NCBI GenBank assembly: GCA_965217095.1
Contig: OZ244235.1
Coordinates: forward strand, 496,001 to 560,000
Origin: CAYNZV01 sp965217095
GTDB taxonomy: Bacteria > Latescibacterota > UBA2968 > UBA8231
DNA: 64,000 nucleotides
Direction: 5' to 3'
The notes under the pieces are model-generated. The model was not told the DNA's origin. It saw nothing but the letters and a program-made list of their open reading frames with translations, and searched no databases. This document shows, one piece after another, positions 16,918 to 25,701 of this stretch. The position numbers and the translations under genes were made by a program. The number at the start of each line of letters is the position of its first letter. Positions within the stretch are counted from its first letter, which is position 1.

Positions 16918-19815
16918 CTAGATCACGCGGCCGAACTCGGTGAAACCCACTAACCCACGCACAAAGAACTCCCAGGTATTGAATTCCCTGAAGCGCTGAA
17001 AGGGATCATCGAACTCCCTATTACGGCGTTGAAAACCGATGATCGTGTGTAGATCGTAGCCCAAGTACCCGGAACGGTTTGTCACCGAGACGACGGCAGT
17101 GCGCTGCTCGAAACTGTCCTGTTTTTGCGTTCGGTTTTTCACCCGGTAGGGGAGCGGTCCCCAACCTTGCAACCCCGCCTGCAGCGACGTCCGGCCCATT
17201 AAGGGATACGCTAGCTTTATGATGGGAACAATGCGGTACTCGAACACCAAGGCCCGGCCTGCTCGCTGATCCTGCAGCCGCGAGTAGAGATACTTGAACT
17301 GTGGAGTCACCCGGAGGTTACCCCAATGCCAGGTGTAGTCCACCCGAGTGACCACGGTCCAGAAGTCCAGCCGCCGGGCGCGCTGGAAACGCCGGTTGGG
17401 TAGCTTCCCCCCCTGCTGCCAGTTGAGCCGCAGACGCAGCTTCTGCACCAGATTCAGCCTTGGCCAGGGTCGCAGCTGCCCTTCCAGATAGGTCTCGTTG
17501 ACATAGCTGTCCTGGTAGAACAGCGGATCCCGACCGGACTGCCGGGCCAGAACGCCGCTGCCGCCGGTAAAGCGAAACGCGTCCGGGATGTCGTCTTGCA
17601 CCCGACGCAAGTGATTCTCGAAAAAGAGCCGTTGTAACCGCGCCACCCCCTGGCGACGATAGCCGAGCAAGAAGTAACTCGAGCGATTGCGGCCGCCACT
17701 AGCCAACCCCTCGATGGCGTAGCGTCCCACTCCTGCAGACCACGAATTGCTCAGGTCCAGCTGCCCGAAGAGATGGTGACCGCGCTGGTCGGGATCGTAC
17801 GGATAGTCCACATCCCAATCATCCTCGCGCTGATCGGGCTCGTCGTTGTTGTTGCGGTCCTGGCCGTAGAAGTATTCGTTGGGCTCCACCTGGTAGAGCA
17901 GAAAGTCCTCATCGTAATCCGGAATGTGGTTGTTGTTACGATTGGTATCCGGAATGCCATCGTTGTCGTCATCCTGGCCCAGAAATATTCCATCGCCGTC
18001 CTCGGTCGGCGTCCGTGGGCTGCCGAGAACAACCCCCAGGGAATAATCGGGCCAGCGGTCTCCATCCTCGTTGTCCTGCACCAACCGCCAGATGACCGTA
18101 TCGTTGCTCAATCCCCCATACGCGCTGTAGGTGCCGCCGCCGGTGGAGACCCTATAACCGGAATCCTGAAACAGATAGGCCTCCATCTCGGTAGTGAAGT
18201 CCGGATTCATGGAGAAATACTCCATGCCTACTCGACCGCCACCGAACCAGTGGGTGGCGTTGGCGAAATAGGCGGATCCCCGATTGGCAAAGCGCGGTCC
18301 CGCCGACGGCAGAAGCTGGCCCTCAATGTTGGCCGGATAACGCCCATACACCGCCGAGCGTGCATATTCGCCACTGATCACCAGCCCCGGCAGTGCCAGA
18401 TGCAGATCGGCACTGTAGGTGAAAATCGCCGTGTTCTCTCCCGCCTTGAAGCGCACCCGCTTGAGGTTCGATCCATCTTCAACGCTATCCCGGGCACGCA
18501 GCCCGGTGCGATAGAAGGTTGCACGGAACCGATCCTCAATCTTGGGGGCGGTGGCATTGACCTGATTTAGGTACACCCCGGCCCAATCCACCCGGTAGTC
18601 GTTTCCCAACACCGCTTCCACCTCCACCAACTCGACCCGCGGTTCCTGCCTCAGATCGAAAACATAAACCAGTTGCTCTTCCCCATCGGCGCGCAGTACT
18701 GCGCTCGGCGGTTCCAGCGTAAAGAAGGCGAGCAGACCATCCAGATTGGTTCTCGCGCTGACGTCTTCACCCGATTGATGGGCCAGGAGATAGAGATAAT
18801 CGGCGAAGTGCGGTATCTGCTCGTTCTGGTAGTACCTGTTCGCCGTCGGGCAGAACTGGCACGGTTTGATCACGTTGTTGTAGCCGGTCGGAAGAAATCG
18901 ACCGCTGTTGAGGGTACGGCCGACTTGGGACGGGGCATCGGCCCGGTGCCGGATCACTTGTGGCTGTAGGTCGGGTCGTGGCTGGCCGTTGAGCATGAGC
19001 GCTACGTCCTGGACCAGGGCTCCGGCGCGGCCATCGGTAGGTTCATCATCCGCAACGCGGACGATGAGCCAGCTGTACTGCGGCTGGTCGTGGCGGAGCT
19101 GTCCCTTGATACTGTTGTTCAGCTTGGTGCTGTCGTAGGCATGCAGATTTACGCCGTTTACCCCCAAGTGTAGCGGCCCAAGATCGGCCTGAACGCGGCT
19201 GCCTAGTAGCATGGTGGACAGATCGTCTTCCACCTGGCCACCCCTGGCTAAGGGGTGCTGCCGGTTCGGCCGCGCTATGCGTGAGCCCAACGCAGTAAAC
19301 TTCAATCGTGGAAGGGAAACATCCACGCGAGTGCCGTTGAAATCAGTCATCGACAGGGTCAGTGGCGTGAAACGCGCGATCAGCCCGTCGCCGACGATAG
19401 CGCTATACCCCCAGTCCCGGTAACCATCCTTCGCCACCATAACGTTGATGAATTCATGGTGCCAGCTACCCCAGTCTTTGAAGAGCTCACTGCCAAAACG
19501 CTGATCCGCTTGCCGACGCTCGGTCCAGAAGAACAGGCCGTACCCGGTCATCAGGTAGTCGCCCAGGGGGCTCCATAAGGCCTGCGGCCGCTCAGGTCCA
19601 AGGCCCTCGCCGATGGTATTTTCGCCGATCCAGCTGTGATCTGCGTAGTTGGTGTAGTGGTCGAAGGCGTAACTCTGGTAGGATGGCCGCTCGCGACGCA
19701 GCAGCAACCGCTGCTGCGTTTCCTGGTCCAACGAGAGTTCCTGGGCTTCAGCCGGCCCAACAGCCAGCCCAACAGCCAGCACCAGGAGCAGCGCCCCGTA
19801 CACAACGGCCATCAT
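16918..19815 (-). CDS. Large outer-membrane beta-barrel-like protein (OMP2, paralogue of OMP1)
   Basis: About 965 residues. I chose the ATG at 19815 (MMAVVYGALLLVLAVGL) because GGAAGGA lies 6 nt upstream; a frame from 19839 lacks a site. The signal peptide ends near GPAEAQ. It is collinear with OMP1: NYADHSW, GYGLFFWTERRQADQRFGSELFKDWGSW, WGYSAIVGDGLIARFTPLTLS, SIKGQLRHDQPQYSWLIVR and the acidic block (DNEDGDRWPD, DGDGIFLGQDDDNDG, DRNNNDEPDQREDD). The C-terminus RSGYLGYDLHTI to GFTEFGRVI matches OMP1. A small CGCAATTGCG palindrome lies 38 bp upstream. The function is unknown. Confidence 0.78.
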   Translation of the reverse strand: MMAVVYGALLLVLAVGLAVGPAEAQELSLDQETQQRLLLRRERPSYQSYAFDHYTNYADHSWIGENTIGEGLGPERPQALWSPLGDYLMTGYGLFFWTERRQADQRFGSELFKDWGSWHHEFINVMVAKDGYRDWGYSAIVGDGLIARFTPLTLSMTDFNGTRVDVSLPRLKFTALGSRIARPNRQHPLARGGQVEDDLSTMLLGSRVQADLGPLHLGVNGVNLHAYDSTKLNNSIKGQLRHDQPQYSWLIVRVADDEPTDGRAGALVQDVALMLNGQPRPDLQPQVIRHRADAPSQVGRTLNSGRFLPTGYNNVIKPCQFCPTANRYYQNEQIPHFADYLYLLAHQSGEDVSARTNLDGLLAFFTLEPPSAVLRADGEEQLVYVFDLRQEPRVELVEVEAVLGNDYRVDWAGVYLNQVNATAPKIEDRFRATFYRTGLRARDSVEDGSNLKRVRFKAGENTAIFTYSADLHLALPGLVISGEYARSAVYGRYPANIEGQLLPSAGPRFANRGSAYFANATHWFGGGRVGMEYFSMNPDFTTEMEAYLFQDSGYRVSTGGGTYSAYGGLSNDTVIWRLVQDNEDGDRWPDYSLGVVLGSPRTPTEDGDGIFLGQDDDNDGIPDTNRNNNHIPDYDEDFLLYQVEPNEYFYGQDRNNNDEPDQREDDWDVDYPYDPDQRGHHLFGQLDLSNSWSAGVGRYAIEGLASGGRNRSSYFLLGYRRQGVARLQRLFFENHLRRVQDDIPDAFRFTGGSGVLARQSGRDPLFYQDSYVNETYLEGQLRPWPRLNLVQKLRLRLNWQQGGKLPNRRFQRARRLDFWTVVTRVDYTWHWGNLRVTPQFKYLYSRLQDQRAGRALVFEYRIVPIIKLAYPLMGRTSLQAGLQGWGPLPYRVKNRTQKQDSFEQRTAVVSVTNRSGYLGYDLHTIIGFQRRNREFDDPFQRFREFNTWEFFVRGLVGFTEFGRVI

Positions 19816-20014
19816 AACGTTCCTTCCTCGAACTTGCATTAACAGAATCTACGCAATTGCGAGACCGCAGCTGGAGAAGCTGTTATAGAGCCACTCATAC
19901 CTCAAGTTGATAAGCCTCACGGGTTGACCCTCACCCCCCAATTGGACAATTTGGCTTCAGCCGGTCAAGCCGGCAGCAGCCTATGGTGGAGATCGTAAAC
20001 TGAGGGAAGCCACA

Positions 20015-21085
20015 ATGATTACTCGCGAGCAGATAACTGGGGACCTCAGGGCGTTGGACATCCTCACCGGCGACGCGGTGATGATGCACAGCTCGTTGAG
20101 CGCACTGGGCTTCGTGGATGGTGGGGCAGAGACGGTGGTGGACGCGCTTCTGGAGACGGTCGGCCAGGAAGGCACCCTGCTCGTGCCGGCTTTTCGAGAC
20201 AGCGTCTGGGGTGACCCGGCGAATTTCACCAACAGTGACTGCGACTGCACCCAAGCCGGCCCGCTGTGTTCGAGTCAACAGTCCGGATTTCAGGGAGTGA
20301 TTGCCGAGACGGTGAGACAGCGCTCCGGCTCATTGCGCAGCTGTCATCCCACCCATTCCTGGGTCGCGTTGGGTCCGGCCGCCCAGGATCTGCTGGTTGG
20401 CCACAAGGATTGTCCAACCTTCTGCGGTTCGCCCAATCCGTTTGAACCGCTGGTTGAAAAGGATGGCTGTGTCCTCACCCTCGGGGTAGGCATCGATTCA
20501 ATCACTCTCTGGCATTATTACGAGGAAATTCTGCAGATTCCGTACATGGGTCATTTCTGGCCACGAGAACGGCATCTGAATCACTGCGTTGGCGCCAAAA
20601 GAATTCAGTACGAGTTTCCGGGTATCATGCAGGATGTCTGTATTGCCGCAGGCATTCTGAGGGAGGGAAAGGTAGGCAAGGGGCGTTCGGGGCTGATGCG
20701 CGCGCGCGCCTTCGAGAGTTTCATGGCGACCATATTGGCAGATGATCCCTGGTGCCTGGCTCTACGTCCGCCGACTCGGGACTGCGCGGATCTGGCACAG
20801 GATGCCATGGCCAAAGGAGGCGCCATGTTGCGCGCCTGGTCGCGAGGACCTCAACGCGTAGAAGCGAGTTTCGACTTCCCACCGGCTCCGGTGACCGTGC
20901 CCGGAGAGCCAGACTTGATACGCGACGATTGTCCCGCATTCACAGGATATCATGATGGCGGCAGCATAAAGGTGCCGCTCTGCAGCGCCAACGGCCGCCA
21001 TCCCGATTTCTTCAAGTTAGGTGGGGTGTTTGATCAGTGTGGGCCCACCCAGTGCCATCGGTGTTGCTGGAACGAAAAATTTTAG
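20015..21085 (+). CDS. AAC(3)-family (Antibiotic_NAT) N-acetyltransferase
   Basis: 356 residues, ATG preceded by GAGGGAAG. It matches the aminoglycoside 3-N-acetyltransferase fold: VMMHSSLSALGFVDGGAETVVDAL, GTLLVPAF, RSCHPTHSWVALGPAAQDLL with the conserved HP-T/S-HS motif, and LGVGIDSITLWHYYEE. These enzymes acetylate amino groups with acetyl-CoA; environmental members are often not resistance factors. The C-terminal 130 residues are unusual, ending in a Cys-rich CGPTQCHRCCWNEKF tail that suggests a bound metal or disulphides. It is divergent from OMP2 and convergent with the DUF4838 gene. Confidence 0.88.
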   Translation: MITREQITGDLRALDILTGDAVMMHSSLSALGFVDGGAETVVDALLETVGQEGTLLVPAFRDSVWGDPANFTNSDCDCTQAGPLCSSQQSGFQGVIAETVRQRSGSLRSCHPTHSWVALGPAAQDLLVGHKDCPTFCGSPNPFEPLVEKDGCVLTLGVGIDSITLWHYYEEILQIPYMGHFWPRERHLNHCVGAKRIQYEFPGIMQDVCIAAGILREGKVGKGRSGLMRARAFESFMATILADDPWCLALRPPTRDCADLAQDAMAKGGAMLRAWSRGPQRVEASFDFPPAPVTVPGEPDLIRDDCPAFTGYHDGGSIKVPLCSANGRHPDFFKLGGVFDQCGPTQCHRCCWNEKF

Positions 21086-21177
21086 GAGGGTAGCGCGCCT
21101 ACCGATCCGACCGTGAGTCAATTCGCGCTACGAGCAGAGCTTGCCCTGGAGTCTGACATAGCGCTCGGTTTCCGCAA

Positions 21178-22779
21178 TCAATTCTTCGCCCGGTACTTTG
21201 CGTAGTTCGCGCGCCAACCAGATAACTTTTCGTCGGCGTCAGGCGCACCTTCCCGCAGGTGCGTGACCTTTTCCGTCCTGGCGATGCTCTCGAACTCCTC
21301 GATCAGCTCCCCGTAATCATCATCCGTGTACCCTGGGCCCCGTGACAGCTTCGCGTAAAGGATCGAGAGTTTTGCCAACCGAACCCGCGCCAGGATCTCG
21401 CTGGAAGAGGCCAGTTGTTCCGCTTCGGCAAACAGACGCGAAGCAGCGTTCAGAAAGTCAGCTTCCAAAAACAGAACGCCAGGGTCGTATCTGATGTTGT
21501 AGAGTACTTCATGGCCGGATTCGAACTCCGCTACAAACCGGTCCAGATGATCCAGGTGTACTTGCTCTAGCAGCTCGTTGTACTCCTGCATTGGGGGTGC
21601 GGCAGCTTCGAAATATCCGTAGGTGAAGTCGCGGACGAGCTCGTCGGCACGGCGACTCGGGTCCCACAGCTTCTTCGCCGAAACCCACGCCCGCATGGGG
21701 CCTCTGGCGGATCCTGGACTCTGATAGGCGCCCTGGAGAAAGAAGCCTTCCACGCCCTGCTCGAGAAGGAAATGCATGTTCCGCTCGATGACGGAGATGT
21801 TGGGCATAGGCAGCAGGTAGTGGCTGAAGTTGCTGACGTAATCCCACACGTATACGTGCGCTCCCAGCTCGAGCCAGGGTGCAAGACGCCGATGGGTCAC
21901 TTCGGTTGTCGTGTAGGGCACGAACGGCCAGCGCCAGGCATCATAATCGGTGGCGAACATCACAACGACATTGTCCCGCGGACGAATCGTTTTGGTGGCA
22001 GTATCCGTCCCCAGGTAGGCTAGGTGCACGACGCGAACGTCGGGGTGTTTCGCCGCGATCGCTTCTGCCACCAGGTTGACGAACTGGAGAAGCGTCGCAC
22101 CATCACTTTTTTCCGCTTTGTTGAAGGCAGTGCACACCGAACACGTGCAGTAATCGCCGCCGTCATTGGGGGAAACACTTATCAGGCGGGCGGTGGGATT
22201 CTCGTCGAGGATCCTGACCACTTTTTCGCTGGCAAGGGCTTGAACATTCGGATTGGTCAGGCACAGCTGCGCTGGATGCCTCCCTTCCCGCTCGCGCATA
22301 CGCTTGCCGTCGATCTCGGCGAAGTACTCCGGGTGTTCTTCAAACAGGTCCAGCGAAAGCATCGTGCCCGCCGTGTGCACAAACCAGCTCGGCGGATAGC
22401 TGAGATGACCGCCGAACTCTTCCGCGACCGAAGCAGCATGGGAGTTCGTACGGTTCATTAACGACCAGTCCCCATCGAAAGCATCGAAAACGAAGGGATC
22501 GCGCAGGCTCAAAGCAGGTAGGTAACGGCGAGGCACGATGCCCACCTCGAGCACGGTCTGCTTCTCCGCTCGATGGGCGGAAGGTGTGTACCAACGACAT
22601 CCAAGATCCTCTTCCAGCAGCGCCAGGACCGCGTTGATAGGACCGCGTCGCGTTCCACCAAGCAGAAATACCCGGCTCCGATCGACCGCGATCTCGTAGC
22701 CATCTTCACCGAGGCCCTGGGTTTCCAAGACCAGATCGCTATTGTCCAGACGGTTGGTTCTGCCAACACTGATTTCATG
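21178..22779 (-). pseudogene. DUF4838 (glycoside-hydrolase-like) protein, 5' end removed by group II intron
   Basis: About 534 residues of homologous sequence remain. Recognisable parts include GCRWYTPSAHRAEKQ, SLRDPFVFDAFDGDW, HPEYFAEIDGKRM, QLCLTNPNVQ, SVSPNDGGDYCTCSVC and GVEGFFLQGAYQSPGSARG, typical of DUF4838 proteins with an alpha-glucuronidase-like (beta/alpha)8 core. Homology begins exactly where the intron starts (22780). The open frame continues into intron RNA sequence to 22929, but those residues are not part of the family. The expected N-terminal signal and first domain, perhaps 100-150 residues, are absent, and they are not found on the far side of the intron either. The gene is therefore inactive or truncated. 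Confidence 0.82.
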
Positions 22780-24725
22780 GTGTGCCGTGGTAAGGTGCAC
22801 ATCTTCAGTGGGTGCGAATCCCACCCGGCAAGGGTCGCTCCAGTCGGTAGCAATCGGAGCAGCGGTGGAGGCGACGAAGCCGCTGAAGCCTCCGGTGTAG
22901 AGGGTCGCCTTGGGCGACTTGGCAAGCACACAGGCCGTAACGTGAGTAAACGCTGAGCAGGCCTCGAAAAGTGTAATGCGGAAGCCGACCTGCCCGTGAA
23001 TCAGGGAAGGCCGCTGTCGTTGGAGAAGAGAGCGATGTATGCATCCAACGATTCCGCCGGGGTAGTGGCGACGGCAGGTGTGTAAGAGGGGATGTGGCGC
23101 AACACGGGAAGCCTCATCTGGTGGAAGCAGCGTGTGCTTCCAACCGGTAACCCGCGAGGGCTAGACCGGGCTGGATGAGGTGGCGGAGAGGTCCGTAGTA
23201 CCGAAGAAGCCGGGTAATGCCGGTGGAGGGAAGGGACCTTAGTTCAAGGACAACGTCCCAAGGAGCGAGAGCCGGGAGATTGACATGGGTCTAGAAACTC
23301 CGGATGCGGTTAAGAAACTCCAGCAGGCGTTGCATGTTAAAGCGAAGGAGTCGCCGAGCTTTCGTTTTTACACGTTGTATGACAAGGTGTATCGCGCGGA
23401 TGTGCTGTTGCACGCCTATCGCTGTAGCAAAGCCAAGGGCGGCGCTTCAGGGGTAGACGGCCAGACTTTCGCGGACATCGAATCATACGGAGTGGAGCGT
23501 TGGTTAAGCGAACTGGGGGAAGCGCTGAGGAAGAAGGCGTACCGTCCCCAGGCGATCCGTCGGGTGTATATTCCTAAGCCCGACGGCACGCAGCGCCCCT
23601 TAGGCATAGGCACGGTGCGGGATCGCGTGGCACAGACGGCGGGGATGTTGGTATTGGGCCCTATTTTCGAGGCCGACCTCCCGTCTGAGCAATACGCGTA
23701 TCGCCCGGGTCGCAATGCCCTGGACGCGGTGCGTGCGGTGCACGCCCTACTCACCTCGGGCCATACGGAGGTGGTAGATGCCGATTTGAGCGGGTATTTC
23801 GACACCATTCCCCATGCGGAGCTGATGACATCGGTGGCCCGTCGCATTAGCGACAAACACCTGCTGCATCTGATCAAGATGTGGCTGGTGGCTGCGGTGG
23901 AGGAACGCGATAAGCGGGGAAGGATCCGTCGAACGACCCAGAGTAAGGATCGGCGTTGCGGCATACCGCAGGGATCGCCGGTGTCGCCGCTGTTGGCCAA
24001 CCTGTATATGCGCCGATTCATACTGGGTTGGAAGCGGCGAGGACACGAGCGGCAGTGGGCGGCTCACATCGTCAACTACGCCGACGATTATGTGATCTGC
24101 TGTCGGGGTATCGCGTCGGAAGCTCGACGGGCGATGGCAGTTTTGATCGCGCGGCTGAAATTGACGGTGAATAAGAGCAAGACGCAATGCTGCTCGCTGC
24201 CTGACGAGACGTTTGATTTCCTGGGATACACCGTCGGTCGCTGCTACTCTCCCAAGACGGGGAGGGCTTACATTGGTACGCGACCGTCGAAGCAGTCAAT
24301 TCGACGGTTGTTTAAGGATATCAGTGAGCAGACGCAGCGGTGCTGGTTTGGAGCGGATCCGCAGGAGGTAGTAAACCACCTAAATGAAATGATAACGGGG
24401 TGGGCGGACTATTTCTGTTTGGGGCCGGTCAGTAAGACCTACACGTTGGTGGATCGCTACGCGCGGTATCGGCTGCGTCAGTGGTTATGTGGCAAGCATC
24501 ACCGATCGGGGCAGGGTTGGACACGCTACTCTGATGAATATCTCGATCACACGCTGGGCTTAGCCCGGCTGCAGGTGCGTACCCGTGACCTTCCGTGGGC
24601 GAACACATGAATCCTTGTCCGAAAGCCGGATGCGGGAGATCCGCACGTCCGGTTTGAGGCGGCGGGGAACTGGAAACGTAGCGATGGGAGCCGGACTGAG
24701 GGCCATGGCGAAAGCCATGGATTAC
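22780..24725 (+). mobile_element. Group II intron (bacterial class C-like), 3' end approximate
   Basis: It starts with GTGTGCC, the GUGYG 5' signature, and runs through about 500 nt of structured leader to a reverse-transcriptase gene at 23285-24610. Domain V is recognisable at about 24624-24655: AGCCGGATGCGG, an AGAT loop, and CCGCACGTCCGG. A second hairpin with a GAAA loop (CCATGGC...GCCATGG, 24703-24720) may be domain VI, but the spacing from domain V is longer than normal, so the 3' boundary (24660-24730) is uncertain. The left flank is a DUF4838 gene and the right flank the first cassette-type palindrome. Confidence 0.8.
23285..24610 (+). CDS. ltrA: Group II intron-encoded reverse transcriptase/maturase
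   Basis: 441 residues with the full palm-finger order of LtrA-type proteins: RVYIPKPDGTQRPLGIGTVRDRV (RT2), YAYRPGRNALDAV (RT3), VVDADLSGYFDTIPH (RT4), GIPQGSPVSPLLANLYM (RT5), NYADDYVICC with catalytic YADD near residue 265 (RT6), and FDFLGYTV (RT7). A maturase X domain follows (residues about 330-420, WADYFCLGPVSKTYTLVDRYARYRLRQWL). No HNH endonuclease domain follows, as expected for class C introns. It should bind the intron RNA, help splicing and copy it into DNA. Confidence 0.95.
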   Translation: MGLETPDAVKKLQQALHVKAKESPSFRFYTLYDKVYRADVLLHAYRCSKAKGGASGVDGQTFADIESYGVERWLSELGEALRKKAYRPQAIRRVYIPKPDGTQRPLGIGTVRDRVAQTAGMLVLGPIFEADLPSEQYAYRPGRNALDAVRAVHALLTSGHTEVVDADLSGYFDTIPHAELMTSVARRISDKHLLHLIKMWLVAAVEERDKRGRIRRTTQSKDRRCGIPQGSPVSPLLANLYMRRFILGWKRRGHERQWAAHIVNYADDYVICCRGIASEARRAMAVLIARLKLTVNKSKTQCCSLPDETFDFLGYTVGRCYSPKTGRAYIGTRPSKQSIRRLFKDISEQTQRCWFGADPQEVVNHLNEMITGWADYFCLGPVSKTYTLVDRYARYRLRQWLCGKHHRSGQGWTRYSDEYLDHTLGLARLQVRTRDLPWANT

Positions 24726-24764
24726 CCACCGGACCCTAATGCTGGCGCGCCAGTCCTCGACCCT

Positions 24765-24840
24765 ACCTGCGGCGGCTCCGCCGCCTTGGCCCTCGGCAAC
24801 CCGCTTCGCAGGGTTCGTAAACCGTGAATACGTTACACGA
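24765..24840 (+). other. attC-like site, first of the array (partial)
   Basis: Hairpin-forming GGCGGCTCCGCCGCC, the conserved stretch CCTTGGCCCTCGGCAACC, a second hairpin (AACCC...GGGTT) and a right-hand core CGTTACACG resemble the right two thirds of the later cassette palindromes. The left core is not clear, perhaps because the adjacent intron altered it. Confidence 0.5.
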
Positions 24841-24861
24841 CATTCGAGTAAAGATTGAAAT

Positions 24862-25701
24862 ATGAACCGAATGCACGAAGCTAATCGCCGTGTCTGGGAT
24901 GATAAGGTCGCTGCCTGGGAGGAAAGGAGCAATCGGGAAGGGAGGTGGCACCGTTCCCACACACACCCAGAGCTAGCATTCGAGGGTCAAGCTCTGAAGA
25001 TGATTCTAGAGGTTGTCGGTGACTTGGATGGTAAAAGGGTCTGTGTAATTGGCAGCGGTGACCATATGGCGGCGTTCGCACTTGCCGGTTTGGGTGCCCA
25101 GGTTACTTCGACAGACATCTCCGAAGAGCGACTCGCCATGGGCGTTCGCCGAGCCGAACACCTTGGCCTATCGCTCTCATTTGTCCGTGCTGATGCCGCC
25201 AATCTGGAGCCAATCGCTGATTCGAGCTTCGATCTCGCGTGTTCGACGAATGGGTTCTTCGTCTGGATCGCAGATCTCGGCGCTGTTTTCAGCGAGGTTG
25301 CACGAATCTTGAAACCTGATGAATCGTACGTCTATGTCGATATCCACCCGTTTCAACGCCCTTGGGTGGATCGAATCGGTCAAGTTGAAATTGCAAAGCC
25401 GTATTGGGAAACCGGTCCATTTCAACCTTCCGACAGCGCGTCATACCAGTTCAACTGGACCATAGCCGACCTGCTGAATCCAATGGCTGCGGCGGGACTG
25501 GTTTTGTTGAGTCTCTTCGAGAGTCCGGCTGGCGACAGGCGGTTTTGGCACGGCGATCAAGGCGATGAGTATCCAACCGCCGACTTATTGGACTGGAGGA
25601 CGAATCCTTTGGCCGCCCTGCCAGCTTGGCTGTCCGTTGCCGCCCGAAAACCAAATTCTCAAAGTAGAAAGGTGCGGTCGGGTAGATGGTTTACAGAATA
25701 G
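24862..25701 (+). CDS. SAM-dependent class I methyltransferase (cassette gene)
   Basis: 279 residues. Motif I is atypical but recognisable (KRVCVIGSGDHMAAFALAGLG), followed by VTSTDISEERLAMGVRRAEHLG, then SFVRADAANLEPIADSSFDLACSTNGFFVWI and VARILKPDESYVYVD. Family proteins usually end near LPAWLSVAARK; here some 15 extra residues read into the left end of the IS481 element, whose first base is the last base of this frame. The enzyme itself is probably complete. The substrate is unknown. It lies behind the first attC-like site and its own attC may be the site at 26997, beyond the IS. Confidence 0.85.
   Translation: MNRMHEANRRVWDDKVAAWEERSNREGRWHRSHTHPELAFEGQALKMILEVVGDLDGKRVCVIGSGDHMAAFALAGLGAQVTSTDISEERLAMGVRRAEHLGLSLSFVRADAANLEPIADSSFDLACSTNGFFVWIADLGAVFSEVARILKPDESYVYVDIHPFQRPWVDRIGQVEIAKPYWETGPFQPSDSASYQFNWTIADLLNPMAAAGLVLLSLFESPAGDRRFWHGDQGDEYPTADLLDWRTNPLAALPAWLSVAARKPNSQSRKVRSGRWFTE

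Noticed and set aside
19853..19862. CGCAATTGCG palindrome upstream of OMP2
   Set aside because: Ten bases only and expected by chance in a window of this size; no second copy near a related gene was seen.
22780..22929. N-terminal 50 codons of the DUF4838 frame as real protein
   Set aside because: The sequence is intron RNA, identical to the copy at 33554, so the residues are accidental.
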